A stretch of 64,000 bases of DNA from [Synechococcus] sp. NIES-970 (GTDB lineage: Bacteria; Cyanobacteriota; Cyanobacteriia; Cyanobacteriales; MRBY01): positions 186,001 through 250,000 of the forward strand of contig AP017959.1 in NCBI GenBank assembly GCA_002356215.1. The letters are read 5' to 3'. Made by a program: the position numbers and the translations under genes. The notes under the pieces were generated by a model. The model was given only the letters and a program-made list of their open reading frames with translations, had not been told where the DNA came from and did not search any database. Shown in pieces: positions 30,210-39,542 of this stretch (its first letter is position 1; the number at the start of each line of letters is the position of its first letter).

Positions 30210-30545
30210 TCAGCATTTAGAATCTTGAGGTCGATAATTTATACCAGGCCAAATATTATTGATTTCTGTCGCTTGATCGGCAGCACTAAATCTTTCCCAA
30301 ATCAAACCATTAACATCAGTTTCTTGGGAAAATTCTGAAGCAGTCGGATCTTCCCAACCCACATGTCTCACGGTGCCAGTAGGGCAATTTGAATCATGGC
30401 GGATCGAAATATTGAGCGTTTCTGTACGCCATAGCGCATATTCATTTTCAATCACAATACAAGGGTCAGCTCCCAAGCGTTGGGAATAATCTTGAATGGT
30501 TGCGGTTAAATTATTGGTGGCGATCGCCAAATGAAATTTTTTCAT
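30210..30545 (-). CDS. Glyoxalase/VOC-superfamily protein
   Basis: 111 residues. The start MKKFHLAIATNNLTATIQDYSQRLGADP resembles the first beta-alpha unit of VOC proteins (glyoxalase, dioxygenase, bleomycin resistance), with His5 as a possible metal ligand. The rest (LNISIRHDSNCPTGTVRHVGWED) is compatible with one VOC module. No function can be assigned. Confidence 0.65.
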   Translation of the reverse strand: MKKFHLAIATNNLTATIQDYSQRLGADPCIVIENEYALWRTETLNISIRHDSNCPTGTVRHVGWEDPTASEFSQETDVNGLIWERFSAADQATEINNIWPGINYRPQDSKC

Positions 30546-30590
30546 GTTCTATGACTCAATCGACCTTTTACTCAGAAGAAAAATGCCACG

Positions 30591-30622
30591 AAAAGAGCCC
30601 CCACCATTAATGGCAGGGGCTC
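30591..30622 (-). terminator. Terminator of psbA
   Basis: On the minus strand GAGCCCC pairs with GGGGCTC, with an inner CCATTAATGG palindrome, followed by TTTT. It is about 80 nt past the psbA stop. Confidence 0.85.
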
Positions 30623-30699
30623 TCGCTAACAATTACTTATTCAGTTTTTCTGTCAAAGCAATCATTGTTTTCAACTAAACCCTAAAACTCAAGCGGTTC

Positions 30700-31782
30700 T
30701 TAACCGTTGATTGCAGGAGCTTGCAGAGCTACAGGAGCTTGCTCGCCAGCTGCTAAGTCTAAGGGGAAGTTGTGAGCATTACGCTCGTGCATTACTTCAA
30801 AACCGAGGTTCGCACGGTTCAGAATGTCCGCCCAGGTGTTGATTACACGACCTTGGCTGTCCAAGATGGACTGGTTGAAGTTGAAACCGTTCAGGTTGAA
30901 TGCCATGGTAGATACACCAAGAGCAGTGAACCAGATACCGACTACAGGCCATGCACCAAGCAAGAAGTGCAAGGAACGGCTGTTGTTGAAAGATGCATAT
31001 TGGAAGATCAAACGACCGAAGTAGCCGTGGGCTGCAACGATGTTGTAAGTTTCTTCTTCTTGACCGAACTTGTAACCGTAGTTCTGAGATTCGGTTTCAG
31101 TGGTCTCACGTACCAAAGAAGAGGTTACGAGAGAACCGTGCATTGCAGAGAACAAAGAACCGCCGAATACACCAGCCACACCGAGCATGTGGAAGGGGTG
31201 CATCAGGATGTTGTGCTCAGCCTGGAATACGATCATGAAGTTGAACGTACCAGAGATACCCAAAGGCATACCATCAGAGAAGGAACCTTGACCGATGGGG
31301 TAGATGAGGAATACTGCAGTTGCTGCGGCTACGGGAGCAGAGAAAGCAACACAGATCCAGGGACGCATACCAAGGCGGTAAGAAAGTTCCCACTCACGAC
31401 CCATGTAGCAGAATACGCCGATGAGGAAGTGGAAAATTACCAACTGGTAAGGGCCACCATTGTACAACCACTCATCGAGGGAAGCAGCTTCCCAGATGGG
31501 GTAGAAGTGGAGACCAATTGCGTTAGAAGAAGGAACAACAGCACCAGAGATGATGTTGTTACCGTAGAGAAGAGAACCTGCGACGGGCTCACGGATACCA
31601 TCGATGTCCACGGGGGGAGCAGCGATGAAAGCGATGATGAAGCAGGTGGTGGCGGTGAGAAGAGTAGGAATCATCAGGACGCCGAACCAACCGACATAGA
31701 TGCGGTTCTCGGTGCTGGTGATCCACTGACAGAACTTCTCCCACAAGGAAGCGCTCTCGCGCTGCTGTAGTGTAGTAGTCAT
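30700..31782 (-). CDS. psbA: Photosystem II D1 protein
   Basis: Reaction-centre subunit of PSII, 360 residues, five transmembrane helices. Residue 130 is Glu ([11 protein letters not shown]), as in the D1:2 or high-light form; low-light D1:1 forms have Gln there. Ligands for the manganese cluster and quinone are present (His in [15 protein letters not shown]-terminal [13 protein letters not shown]). Processing after Ala344 removes the 16-residue tail. One of several psbA genes expected in such genomes. A sigma-70 promoter precedes it. Confidence 0.99.
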   Translation of the reverse strand: MTTTLQQRESASLWEKFCQWITSTENRIYVGWFGVLMIPTLLTATTCFIIAFIAAPPVDIDGIREPVAGSLLYGNNIISGAVVPSSNAIGLHFYPIWEAASLDEWLYNGGPYQLVIFHFLIGVFCYMGREWELSYRLGMRPWICVAFSAPVAAATAVFLIYPIGQGSFSDGMPLGISGTFNFMIVFQAEHNILMHPFHMLGVAGVFGGSLFSAMHGSLVTSSLVRETTETESQNYGYKFGQEEETYNIVAAHGYFGRLIFQYASFNNSRSLHFLLGAWPVVGIWFTALGVSTMAFNLNGFNFNQSILDSQGRVINTWADILNRANLGFEVMHERNAHNFPLDLAAGEQAPVALQAPAING

Positions 31783-31856
31783 GTGTTTATGATTGCTATG
31801 AAATTATCAAGGTGCGTTCCGAATTGCTTCAGAACTTGTTTTTTTATGATGTGTCT

Positions 31857-31885
31857 ATACTAGCAATAAAATAAAGTTTTGTAAA
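31857..31885 (-). promoter_or_regulatory. psbA promoter (-35/-10)
   Basis: On the minus strand TTTACA (31880-31885) and TAGTAT (31857-31862) are 17 nt apart. They lie about 75-100 nt before the ATG, leaving a leader of roughly 60-70 nt. Confidence 0.7.
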
Positions 31886-31951
31886 GTATTTCTGGATTTT
31901 TTTAACATTCGCCGTGATTTAAGCGGCGAAAAATCCTCGAAATCCTTCCCC

Positions 31952-34105
31952 TTAGAGGGCTGCCAGTTTATTACGCAGCTTAGGATTGTAGATGCGTTCA
32001 TAATTCCAGTAGTTGGCGAAGACAGATTCGACATAGCCCCGTGTTTCGTTGAAGGGGATCTGCTCAACAAAGACATCAGGGTCATTCAAGCCATAGCGTT
32101 CTAACCATTGGGCCACATTGCCGGGGCCAGCATTGTAACTGGCGATCGCCAACATTGCATTGTCGTTATATTCCTGGTGGGTGTAGCGCAGATACCAGGT
32201 ACCGAGCTTGATATTGTCTTCGGGATCATCGAGGGCGTAGGTATTGCCGGTGGTCTGCTGGGCAATCCATTCACCGGTGCTGGGCATCACCTGCATCAGC
32301 CCTTTCGCCCCAACAGGGGATTCGATATTTCTTTCAAAGCGAGACTCCTGGCGCATGAGGGAAACGACGAGGAGTGGATTTAGATCATGTTCGGCGCTCC
32401 AGCGCTGGATCGCTTCGGCATAGGGGAAGGGAAATAATGCGTGCCAATACCCATCGCTTTCCCGGAGTTGTAACCATGCTTGGCGATCGCCTGGTTCATC
32501 CCGCTGGCTGAGATTCCAAATGCCATTAATGGCCTGGAGATAGCGGCCTTGGGCAAGTTTTAAAAGACCCTGGGTAAAAGCTTCGGGGACTGTTAAATTT
32601 TCTGTGCTAGCCAATTCTAGTTGGAGGGTGTTCCAGGCATCAAAATCCTGACCCAAACGATAGAGTTCCTGGAAGGTCTCTGAGCCTGCGGGAGGAACGG
32701 GGCGGGTGTCAGGAAGATTAAGTTGTGGCTGGAGAGTGCGCACAGTATCAAAATCCCCCACATCCCAGCCGAGCTGCACCGCCGATCGCCAGGCGTAATA
32801 AGATTCGGGATAATTTTTCAGGGCTTTTTCAAATGTTTGCTTGGCAGCGCGAGCTTGATTGAGCTGTTGTTGCCATTTTGCAGTCCAGAAAACCGATTTA
32901 GCAGCCTCGGGATGATCTGGGGTTAAGGTAGCGATCGCCTCGGCCCACTCAATTGCCTGGCGATAATTTCCTGCTGCGGCCTGGCGTTCAGCCTGTTGCC
33001 AGCGATAGTCACTGGTTGCCTGATGGTCACGGTGATTTTGCAGAGCCAGCTCACGGGTTTGGTTCGCAGCGGTGCCGTTGCCTGCTTTTTCTAAAAGATC
33101 AGCCTTTGCAAAGAGGGCATTGGGGGCTTCTTCGGGGAATCTTTCGATCACTTGATCTAAATAGGCGATCGCCTCACTGTCGGGCACTAAACTAGCGAGG
33201 CGGCGTAGGCCCAAACCCGTTTCCGGGGCGTCGGGAAACGCTTGGATCAGGGCTTGATAGGCGGGTCGAGCCTGGTTGGGTTGGTCGCTCACCTGGAAGC
33301 TGCGGGCAAGACGATATAGATTTTGGGGCGTTCGGGGCGCGTTTTGATAGGCTTGGGCCGCATCAGTGTATTGCCACTGGTTCCAAAAACTATCGGCGAT
33401 CGCCTGCCAAGTTTCGGGGGATAGCTGATCGCCAAAATTATCTATTAAATTGCGGCGCACTTGGGCAATGTCGGGGGCATCGGCATCGTATTTTAACCGT
33501 AGTTCTAGGAGATTTTGTTGGCGCGGATTTTCAGTCAGGCGCTCCTGAATCAAGGTTTGGCTCCGGGGATGAGCCGGATATTCGGCGATCGCTTGGTCTG
33601 CATATTTCGGGTCATAGGCACTGAGACGAAACAGAGCCTCAGCAGCGGCCGCATCTTCCGGATAGTTTTGCACCACATCAAACCAAATCACCTGGGCCTG
33701 TTCAGGATTGTTCATTAACTCATAGGCCCGGCCCCGCTTAATCAAAATATGGGGTGTGAGTGCGGGATAATCCCGTTCTAGATTTTCAAAGGCGGCCAAG
33801 GCAGCGGCTCCATCTTCGGCCACCAGATGATCCATCCCTAACAAGTAACGGGCGCGACTCTGGTCAAGGGGATTACGTTGATCGGCGGCGATCGCCTCCA
33901 GTCTGTCCCGCCGTTCTGCCGGAGAAAGTTCTACCAGGGCGAGTACCTCTGAATCAATGTCCGCTGGACTTTCAATTTGGCCACTGGTTTGCGAAAGCGG
34001 GAGGAGTTGATTCCGGTGGGCGATCGCCCCGAGGCCCAATAACCCCGTGAGACAAAGCCCAATCACAAATGTTGGTGAACTGTAGTTAACCCGGACCCGT
34101 TTCAT
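31952..34105 (-). CDS. Soluble lytic murein transglycosylase with TPR-like repeats
   Basis: 717 residues. The N-terminal membrane or signal helix (about 8-26, FVIGLCLTGLLGLGAI) directs it to the periplasm. A long superhelical TPR-like region (about 60-500) follows. The C-terminal GH23 domain (about 560-690) has the catalytic Glu in MRQESRF, plus GAKGLMQVMPSTGEW and ASYNAGPGNV. It cleaves peptidoglycan glycan strands to 1,6-anhydro products, as E. coli Slt70 does. Confidence 0.94.
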   Translation of the reverse strand: MKRVRVNYSSPTFVIGLCLTGLLGLGAIAHRNQLLPLSQTSGQIESPADIDSEVLALVELSPAERRDRLEAIAADQRNPLDQSRARYLLGMDHLVAEDGAAALAAFENLERDYPALTPHILIKRGRAYELMNNPEQAQVIWFDVVQNYPEDAAAAEALFRLSAYDPKYADQAIAEYPAHPRSQTLIQERLTENPRQQNLLELRLKYDADAPDIAQVRRNLIDNFGDQLSPETWQAIADSFWNQWQYTDAAQAYQNAPRTPQNLYRLARSFQVSDQPNQARPAYQALIQAFPDAPETGLGLRRLASLVPDSEAIAYLDQVIERFPEEAPNALFAKADLLEKAGNGTAANQTRELALQNHRDHQATSDYRWQQAERQAAAGNYRQAIEWAEAIATLTPDHPEAAKSVFWTAKWQQQLNQARAAKQTFEKALKNYPESYYAWRSAVQLGWDVGDFDTVRTLQPQLNLPDTRPVPPAGSETFQELYRLGQDFDAWNTLQLELASTENLTVPEAFTQGLLKLAQGRYLQAINGIWNLSQRDEPGDRQAWLQLRESDGYWHALFPFPYAEAIQRWSAEHDLNPLLVVSLMRQESRFERNIESPVGAKGLMQVMPSTGEWIAQQTTGNTYALDDPEDNIKLGTWYLRYTHQEYNDNAMLAIASYNAGPGNVAQWLERYGLNDPDVFVEQIPFNETRGYVESVFANYWNYERIYNPKLRNKLAAL

Positions 34106-34186
34106 GGTGCTGCCAGAATAAATTCAACGGTTTCGATCATAGGCGATCTCCTTTCAAGCTGCTGAAGCCCTCTCAAACCACCAAAG

Positions 34187-34216
34187 AAAAACCCCAATTT
34201 CCTTAAGAAATTAGGG
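34187..34216 (-). terminator. Terminator of desB
   Basis: On the minus strand CCCTAATTTC and GAAATTGGGG form a 10-bp stem (one G-T pair) with a 5-nt loop, followed by TTTTT. It is 36 nt past the desB stop. Confidence 0.88.
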
Positions 34217-34251
34217 CTAGGGATAATTGAATTAAAGTGAGCGTAGTAAAC

Positions 34252-35307
34252 CTATTTTTTCTCGGGCTGATAGTACAAGTGTGACCCTTGGTCAGCAATG
34301 TAGTGACAGGCCTTCTGGGACTTGAAGAAACTGCGCCAAATGGGAGCATGGCTAACCCGATAGTAGTCCCCCAACAAAGGTTTGATCGCTTCGGTGGCAT
34401 CCTTGAGGTAATAGTGGGGGATAGTATGGAAAATGTGGTGGGCCACATGGGTGCCGATATTATGGTGAATTTCGTTAAAAATGCCGTAATCCCGGTCAAT
34501 GGTGGAAAGAGCGCCCTTGAGGTAGTACCAATCGTCGCCCCGGTACCAGGGAATATCATCTTCAGTGTGGTGCAGATAGGTGACCAGGTCTAACCAAATC
34601 ACAAAAATCACATAGGGTACAAAGTAGAATTTCACGAAGGCTAAAAATCCAAATTGCACCGCAAACCAGCCCAAGAAAGCGACCATGGCTAAAATTGCCC
34701 CGGTGCTGACAATAATGTCATTGCGCTCATTGGATCTGAACAAAGGGCTCTTAGGGGAGAAGTGGGAACCCGGGCCCCGGCCGGGCGATCGCTTAAACAG
34801 ATAGATCGGATAGGCGATCAGGGGCGCATAGAAGCGGACGAATTTTTCCGCAAAGCCCATCTGGTCATATTTCGACTCAGGAATGGGATACCAACTTTCA
34901 TCGGTGTCGACATTGCCCGTGTTGGCATGGTGGGTGCGGTGGGAGATGCGCCAACCATGGAACGGCACCAAGATCGGGGTGTGGCTCAGGTGGCCGATGA
35001 GATTATTTAAAAATTTTGATTTCGAAAAAGAGCCGTGGCCGCAATCATGGCCGACCACAAATAATGCCCAAAACATTGTGCCCTGGGCAAACCAGAAAAT
35101 GGGGTAGAAAAACCAAGAATCTAAATAGGCGGCGATCGCATAGAGACCCGCGATAATGCCAATGTCTAAGAAAAAGTAAGCGAGGGAACGGAAGACCGAA
35201 GGTTGAAAACAGTATTCTGGGATGGCTGCTTTGACGTCCTTAAGGGTGAAGGGAAGATCTTGCCGTGAAAACTCGCTGCTCCCGGGGGAGCGGACTGTAG
35301 TTTGCAT
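34252..35307 (-). CDS. desB: Acyl-lipid omega-3 desaturase DesB
   Basis: Membrane di-iron desaturase, 351 residues. The three His boxes are HDCGH (87-91), HRTHH (123-127) and HVAHH (near 290). HDCGHGSF and HRTHH with WRISHRTHHANTGN are the pattern of the omega-3 enzymes (DesB, plant FAD7/8). Delta-12 DesA has HDCGHRSF and a different second box. It makes trienoic membrane lipids, typically on cooling. It lies in the thylakoid or plasma membrane and draws electrons from ferredoxin. Confidence 0.92.
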   Translation of the reverse strand: MQTTVRSPGSSEFSRQDLPFTLKDVKAAIPEYCFQPSVFRSLAYFFLDIGIIAGLYAIAAYLDSWFFYPIFWFAQGTMFWALFVVGHDCGHGSFSKSKFLNNLIGHLSHTPILVPFHGWRISHRTHHANTGNVDTDESWYPIPESKYDQMGFAEKFVRFYAPLIAYPIYLFKRSPGRGPGSHFSPKSPLFRSNERNDIIVSTGAILAMVAFLGWFAVQFGFLAFVKFYFVPYVIFVIWLDLVTYLHHTEDDIPWYRGDDWYYLKGALSTIDRDYGIFNEIHHNIGTHVAHHIFHTIPHYYLKDATEAIKPLLGDYYRVSHAPIWRSFFKSQKACHYIADQGSHLYYQPEKK

Positions 35308-35482
35308 TCAGTTTCAAAAAAGGATTAACAAATGTTCACAATTCTACTGCTTTTTGTCAGAATGCAGGGAAAATCAGCAGAAATACCCTAAGTCAGGCAT
35401 TTTTTTTACGACGATTTTCCGCGCCGGCAGGAATCGAGAACTTCTCTGTAAAATAAGAATTAGTCCATTGCGCAAGAGATTT

Positions 35483-35950
35483 ATGTCCACTACCACCGAA
35501 CCTACAGACCGCCTCTTTGGGGCTTTACCATACTTGCTACCCCTCGTTTATGCCCTGCCTTTAGGGGTTCCATTTTTAATGCGGTTTCCGATTTTGTCCA
35601 TTATCTATGTGCCCCTACAGCCGCTGATTCGCCTTTATTCTTTTCCTTTTGCGGGACTGATTATTTTTTTTGTGCTCTATAGCGCGGTGGTGCGAAACAG
35701 CCGGATCAGCCATTTCATTCGCTTCAACACTCTACAGGCGATTCTTATTGATATTGCGCTGATTCTGTTGAGCATTGTGATTCAGTTATTTGGTTTTGGG
35801 GGGGGAGGCATCCTCGTAGAAACGATTTCTAATGTTGCGTTTTTGGGGACCCTAGTGGCCTGTGGTTACGCAATGGTTCAGTCGGTGCTGGGCCGATATG
35901 CTGATCTGCCGACGATTTCTGATGCAGCCCGGGCACAACTGCCCTATTAG
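35483..35950 (+). CDS. Tic20-family membrane protein (Ycf60-like)
   Basis: 155 residues with four hydrophobic helices. The start DRLFGALPYLLPLVYALPLG, HFIRFNTLQAILIDIAL and the ending match the Tic20/Ycf60 family. Plant Tic20 forms the inner-envelope import channel; in cyanobacteria the role is unknown. I start at MSTTTEPT (35483), after GAGAT; the open frame to 35222 overlaps the divergent desB and is not supported. Confidence 0.85.
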   Translation: MSTTTEPTDRLFGALPYLLPLVYALPLGVPFLMRFPILSIIYVPLQPLIRLYSFPFAGLIIFFVLYSAVVRNSRISHFIRFNTLQAILIDIALILLSIVIQLFGFGGGGILVETISNVAFLGTLVACGYAMVQSVLGRYADLPTISDAARAQLPY

Positions 35951-36022
35951 AGCGTTTTGAGCAAAAAATAAAACGTTTTTGGAAACTTTCAGCGGCTTTT
36001 TTGAGACGAAAGAAACGCTCTA
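35948..36022. repeat. Long-range inverted repeat between Tic20-like and COP23 genes
   Basis: TAGAGCGTTT (35948-35957, including the stop codon) and AAACGCTCTA (36013-36022) are exact reverse complements 55 nt apart. The enclosed sequence is A/T-rich with an inner T-run. It could be a 3'-end structure or a binding site. Confidence 0.5.
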
Positions 36023-36034
36023 ATCGGGAAATAG

Positions 36035-36598
36035 ATGGAAATGCCAAAGTTGATGATGGTAGAGCCTTACCAATTGCTGTTGGGGGGGATGGTGGCGATC
36101 GCCTTTTTGACCGTTGGGTTGACGGTGGGAATGAGCCATGCGGTTGGACGCAATATCTTGCGATCGCGTCAATTTACCTGCCAGACAGTGGTGGATCCCC
36201 AGGCGGGGGAAATAGTTTGGACGGTGTTCCACCAAAATGAAGCGCAATCCCAACCTTGGCTACGGATAGTACCAGGTATGGAGGGGGATGTTTCTCCCCA
36301 AAGTCGCTGTGAGCAGGTCGCCCAGCGCTTAGATCGTCTCATCCCCCAGGGGCTCCAAGCATTGACTTATCAGCCAAATGTGGCCACTCCAGAGCGCCAT
36401 GCGGTCTGTGCGATCACCCAAGAACAAGGCGATCGCTGTAGTACCCTCGTCATCCTGCGGCCTGACACTGACCCAACGGCATTTTTTGGAGAGTTGACAG
36501 CGCCTCTCCGTCATTGGGGAGAAGCGCTGAACTTAGAAACGAGCAATCAAGCGCCCCTCGACCTCCAGCCTTTTCTCCTTAGGCCATCGACCCAGTAA
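36035..36598 (+). CDS. COP23-domain protein
   Basis: 187 residues. An N-terminal membrane helix or uncleaved signal (about 12-32) is followed by a COP23-like domain (FTCQTVVDPQAGEIVWTVFHQNEAQSQPWLRIV; SPQSRCEQVAQRLD; HAVCAITQEQGDRCSTLVILRP). Four cysteines there could form disulfides in the periplasm. COP23 was described as a circadian-oscillating membrane protein of Cyanothece; its function is unknown. The 3' end overlaps the convergent pfkA by 20 bp. Confidence 0.8.
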   Translation: MEMPKLMMVEPYQLLLGGMVAIAFLTVGLTVGMSHAVGRNILRSRQFTCQTVVDPQAGEIVWTVFHQNEAQSQPWLRIVPGMEGDVSPQSRCEQVAQRLDRLIPQGLQALTYQPNVATPERHAVCAITQEQGDRCSTLVILRPDTDPTAFFGELTAPLRHWGEALNLETSNQAPLDLQPFLLRPSTQ

Positions 36599-37694
36599 CC
36601 TCTGCCGTTGGGCGATCGCCTAGACAAATGCCTAACCCCCGGGCCGTTTGGACTAAGGTCCCATGGGGATCTACCGCCCGATTGATACAGATCGCTTCAC
36701 TGATCGGTACGCTAGAAACCCGACCATTTTGCCAGGTGACCATCCGGTCAAATTGGCCCTGGGCAATTAGATCTACGGCGGCGACCCCGAAGGCCGAAGC
36801 CAAAAGGCGATCGAGGGGTGAGGCGATGCCACCCCGCTGAATGTGACCCAGCACTGTGACCCGGGTTTCAGCACCGGTTTTTTTGGCCACCTCATCGGCC
36901 ATATATTGCCCAATTCCCCCAAGGCGACATTCTCCAAATTGCAACTCATGCTTGAGGGTTTCGCCAGCTGTGGTACAAACGGCCTCAGACACCACAACGA
37001 GGGTGTGGTCATTGCCAGAATTTTGGCGATCGCAGATAAATTCACACACCTGCTTCATGTCATAGGGAATCTCTGGGATGAGGACCACATGGGCGCCTCC
37101 CGCAATCCCAGCGTTGAGGGCGATGTGCCCCGCATCTCGGCCCATTACTTCCAGGATCATCACCCGATTGTGGCTTGCAGCGGTAAAGTGCAGGCGGTCG
37201 AGGGCTTCCGTGGCAATATTCACGGCGGTTTCGAAGCCAATGGAGCGCTCGGTGATCCCCACATCGTTATCAATGGTTTTCGGGATGCCCACCAAATTCA
37301 TCCCGCCAATCTGCGCTAACTTTTGTAAAATCGCCAGGCTGCCATCGCCGCCAATGCCCACCAGAGCATCTAAACCAAGGCGATGGTAGGCAGCCCCAAT
37401 TTCCTCGGAACGATCCTTAAGGGAACCATCTTCCATGGGGAAAGCAAAGGGATTTCCTTTATTGGTTGTGCCGAGCATGGTGCCTCCCATGGTGAGCCAA
37501 CTATCAACGCGGCCTTCAGTTAACTCGATGGTTTCGGGGGGATCTTGCAGGAGGCCCAGGGTGGCGCGACAAATTCCGATCACTTCCCAGCCGTAGCGAT
37601 TGCGGGCACAGCGGGTGACGGCGCGAATGGCGGCGTTAAGGCCGGAACAGTCACCGCCACTGGTGAGCACGCCAATTTTTTTGATTTGTCCCAT
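36579..37694 (-). CDS. pfkA: 6-phosphofructokinase
   Basis: Phosphorylates fructose 6-phosphate in glycolysis. 371 residues from the ATG at 37694; the frame runs to 37748, but the extra residues lie outside the family. Motifs are GVLTSGGDCSGLNAAIR, GIGGDGS (113-119), PKTIDND (138-144) and MGRDAGHIAL. Gly rather than Asp after GGD predicts ATP use, while Lys in PKTIDND is the residue of PPi-dependent or group III enzymes. The combination is that of group III ATP-PFKs. Confidence 0.94.
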   Translation of the reverse strand: MGQIKKIGVLTSGGDCSGLNAAIRAVTRCARNRYGWEVIGICRATLGLLQDPPETIELTEGRVDSWLTMGGTMLGTTNKGNPFAFPMEDGSLKDRSEEIGAAYHRLGLDALVGIGGDGSLAILQKLAQIGGMNLVGIPKTIDNDVGITERSIGFETAVNIATEALDRLHFTAASHNRVMILEVMGRDAGHIALNAGIAGGAHVVLIPEIPYDMKQVCEFICDRQNSGNDHTLVVVSEAVCTTAGETLKHELQFGECRLGGIGQYMADEVAKKTGAETRVTVLGHIQRGGIASPLDRLLASAFGVAAVDLIAQGQFDRMVTWQNGRVSSVPISEAICINRAVDPHGTLVQTARGLGICLGDRPTAEVTGSMA

Positions 37695-37961
37695 AGTTGC
37701 TTGTTTTGTGCGTGTAATTCTGGCAGGCGATCGGCATGCGATTACCAATAAGCCTATTTTGGGTCAGCATAGATCATCTCCTGGGGGCCTGGATGTCTTT
37801 GTGTGATTTTTTTGACAGTTGATCATGTTTTTCTGCTGACAAAAGGCGATCGCCGACAATTCTTCCCAACCTGTAGAGGCACTGGGAAGGATCTCGGGTG
37901 GCCCAGTAAGATAGGGGAAGTAAAATCAACTGTTTATATATCTGGGAGTTAACAAGTATTC

Positions 37962-38489
37962 ATGCGAGAAATTTGGTTTAGCTTTGGACTCATCGTCATC
38001 TGTGGGGTCATGTTAATCTTGTCTGCGGTCTTTAATGTGGGTGATCAAACGGCGATCGCCGCTGAACTGACCCCGACCAATGCCCCAGCGGTACAAATTG
38101 CCGCTAACCCCACCGAGGAACTCAAAAATATGGATCTTGATTTATCAAAAGCAGTGACCACCGAATCTGGCCTCCAGTACATCGACGAAGTAGTCGGTGA
38201 AGGGGAATTTCCGATGGCCGGCGAAATGGTCACTGTCCACTACACTGGCAAGCTCACCGACGGTAAGGTTTTCGACAGCTCCGTTAAACGAAATGAACCT
38301 TTTTCCTTCGTGATTGGTGTCGGCCAAGTGATTAAGGGCTGGGATGAAGGGGTGATCACCATGAAACCCGGTGGTAAGCGCACCCTGATTATTCCCGCAG
38401 AATTGGGCTACGGCGCTCGCGGTGCTGGCGGTGTGATCCCCCCCAACGCCACCTTGATCTTTGATGTGGAACTCCTCGGCATTCGCTAG
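37962..38489 (+). CDS. FKBP-type peptidyl-prolyl cis-trans isomerase
   Basis: 175 residues. The N-terminal hydrophobic segment (about 5-22) is a membrane anchor or signal, followed by an Ala/Pro linker and one FKBP domain (about 70-175): [54 protein letters not shown]. The core residues for proline isomerisation are present. It is likely periplasmic or lumenal, assisting protein folding. A strong terminator follows. Confidence 0.93.
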   Translation: MREIWFSFGLIVICGVMLILSAVFNVGDQTAIAAELTPTNAPAVQIAANPTEELKNMDLDLSKAVTTESGLQYIDEVVGEGEFPMAGEMVTVHYTGKLTDGKVFDSSVKRNEPFSFVIGVGQVIKGWDEGVITMKPGGKRTLIIPAELGYGARGAGGVIPPNATLIFDVELLGIR

Positions 38490-38541
38490 AACTTTAGTAT
38501 CTACAGGATTAGCAGCGGTTAACTAGAGTTAACCTGATAAT

Positions 38542-38581
38542 AAAAATCCCCTACTGTCCACAGGAGAGCGGGGGATTTTTT
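38542..38581. terminator. Bidirectional terminator
   Basis: AAAAATCCCC and GGGGGATTTTTT form a stem with A/T runs on both sides. It lies between the convergent FKBP and desaturase genes and can end both transcripts. Confidence 0.88.
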
Positions 38582-38622
38582 GTACATCAATGGCTCCCAG
38601 AAACAAACTTGTCGTCGCTGGG

Positions 38623-39465
38623 TTAATCGGAGGCGGTGGCCGGGGGCAAAATCACCTTGGTAGCGAGGCCCAGCCGTTGCAACAGCCAAATCACCCACCA
38701 GGTGACATCTACTTCCCACCAGCGCCAACCGGCCTTCGCCACATTAGGATAGGCGTGGTGGTTGTTGTGCCAGCCTTCGCCATAGGTGAGGATCGCCGCC
38801 CACCAGAGATTGCGGGAGTTATCATCGCTGGCGTGGCTGCGGTAACCCCACACATGGGTCACGGAGTTGATAAACCAGGTGCTGTGCCAGAGCAGCACCG
38901 CTCGCAGGAGCATCCCATAAACCACCCAAGACCAGCCACCGAGGAGATAGAGGGCGATCGCCAAAGGAATTTGGAGCAGCAGGAAATTGCGATTCAGCCA
39001 GCGATAGAAGGGCTGTTTGGCCAAATCCCGGGCGTAGCGGCTGTATTGGTCGGCGTCGAAAAATTGTTTGTCCGGGTAAAAAATCCAGAGCATATGGCTC
39101 CACCAAAAACCCCGCTTCGCCGAGTAGGGATCTTTGGTCTCATCTTCGGTGTGGGCATGGTGTAGACGATGGCCAGCGACCCAGAAGATCGGGCCTCCTT
39201 GGAGTGCTAGAGCGCCGATGAGGGCGATCGCATATTCGAGCCATTGCGGTACCTTGAGGCTGCGGTGACTCAGGAGGCGATGGTATCCGAGGCAAATGCC
39301 GATGCTGCCAAAGAGCCAGTGGAGAAATAGACAGACGCCGATCGCCGACCAGGAAAAAAAGAAGGGGGCCAAACCAAGGGCCAAAAGATGAACAGTACCA
39401 AAGAAAAATACGGCCACCCAGTCCAGGGTCGGCTGCGGGGCGGATTGTTGCACAGATTGGGTCAT
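38623..39465 (-). CDS. Delta-9-type acyl-lipid desaturase (DesC/DesF-like)
   Basis: 280 residues. His boxes are HRLLSH (62-67), HRLHH (99-103) and HNNHH (near 238), the pattern of the stearoyl/acyl delta-9 desaturases; four membrane helices. It is the last gene of the acsF2-ho2-hemN run, 77 nt after hemN, same strand, and ends at a terminator. Micro-oxic control by the ChlR-like regulator is thus likely. I recall an extra desaturase (called DesF) described in this position in Synechococcus 7002; whether this is that gene or the housekeeping DesC needs a comparison. Confidence 0.85.
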   Translation of the reverse strand: MTQSVQQSAPQPTLDWVAVFFFGTVHLLALGLAPFFFSWSAIGVCLFLHWLFGSIGICLGYHRLLSHRSLKVPQWLEYAIALIGALALQGGPIFWVAGHRLHHAHTEDETKDPYSAKRGFWWSHMLWIFYPDKQFFDADQYSRYARDLAKQPFYRWLNRNFLLLQIPLAIALYLLGGWSWVVYGMLLRAVLLWHSTWFINSVTHVWGYRSHASDDNSRNLWWAAILTYGEGWHNNHHAYPNVAKAGWRWWEVDVTWWVIWLLQRLGLATKVILPPATASD

Positions 39466-39542
39466 GAACTCTCAAAAAAATAGAACAAGGCGAATGGGGT
39501 AAGTCGGGTTAGGGATTCACCCCAGGAACAGGAGGGCGATCG

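Noticed and set aside
30772-31770. 332-codon open frame antisense to psbA
   Set aside because: Lies wholly within psbA and has no recognisable domain. It arises from the codon usage of the highly expressed D1 gene.
35222-35482. N-terminal extension of the Tic20-like gene
   Set aside because: Would overlap the divergent desB start and lies outside family similarity. The ATG at 35483 follows a better ribosome site.
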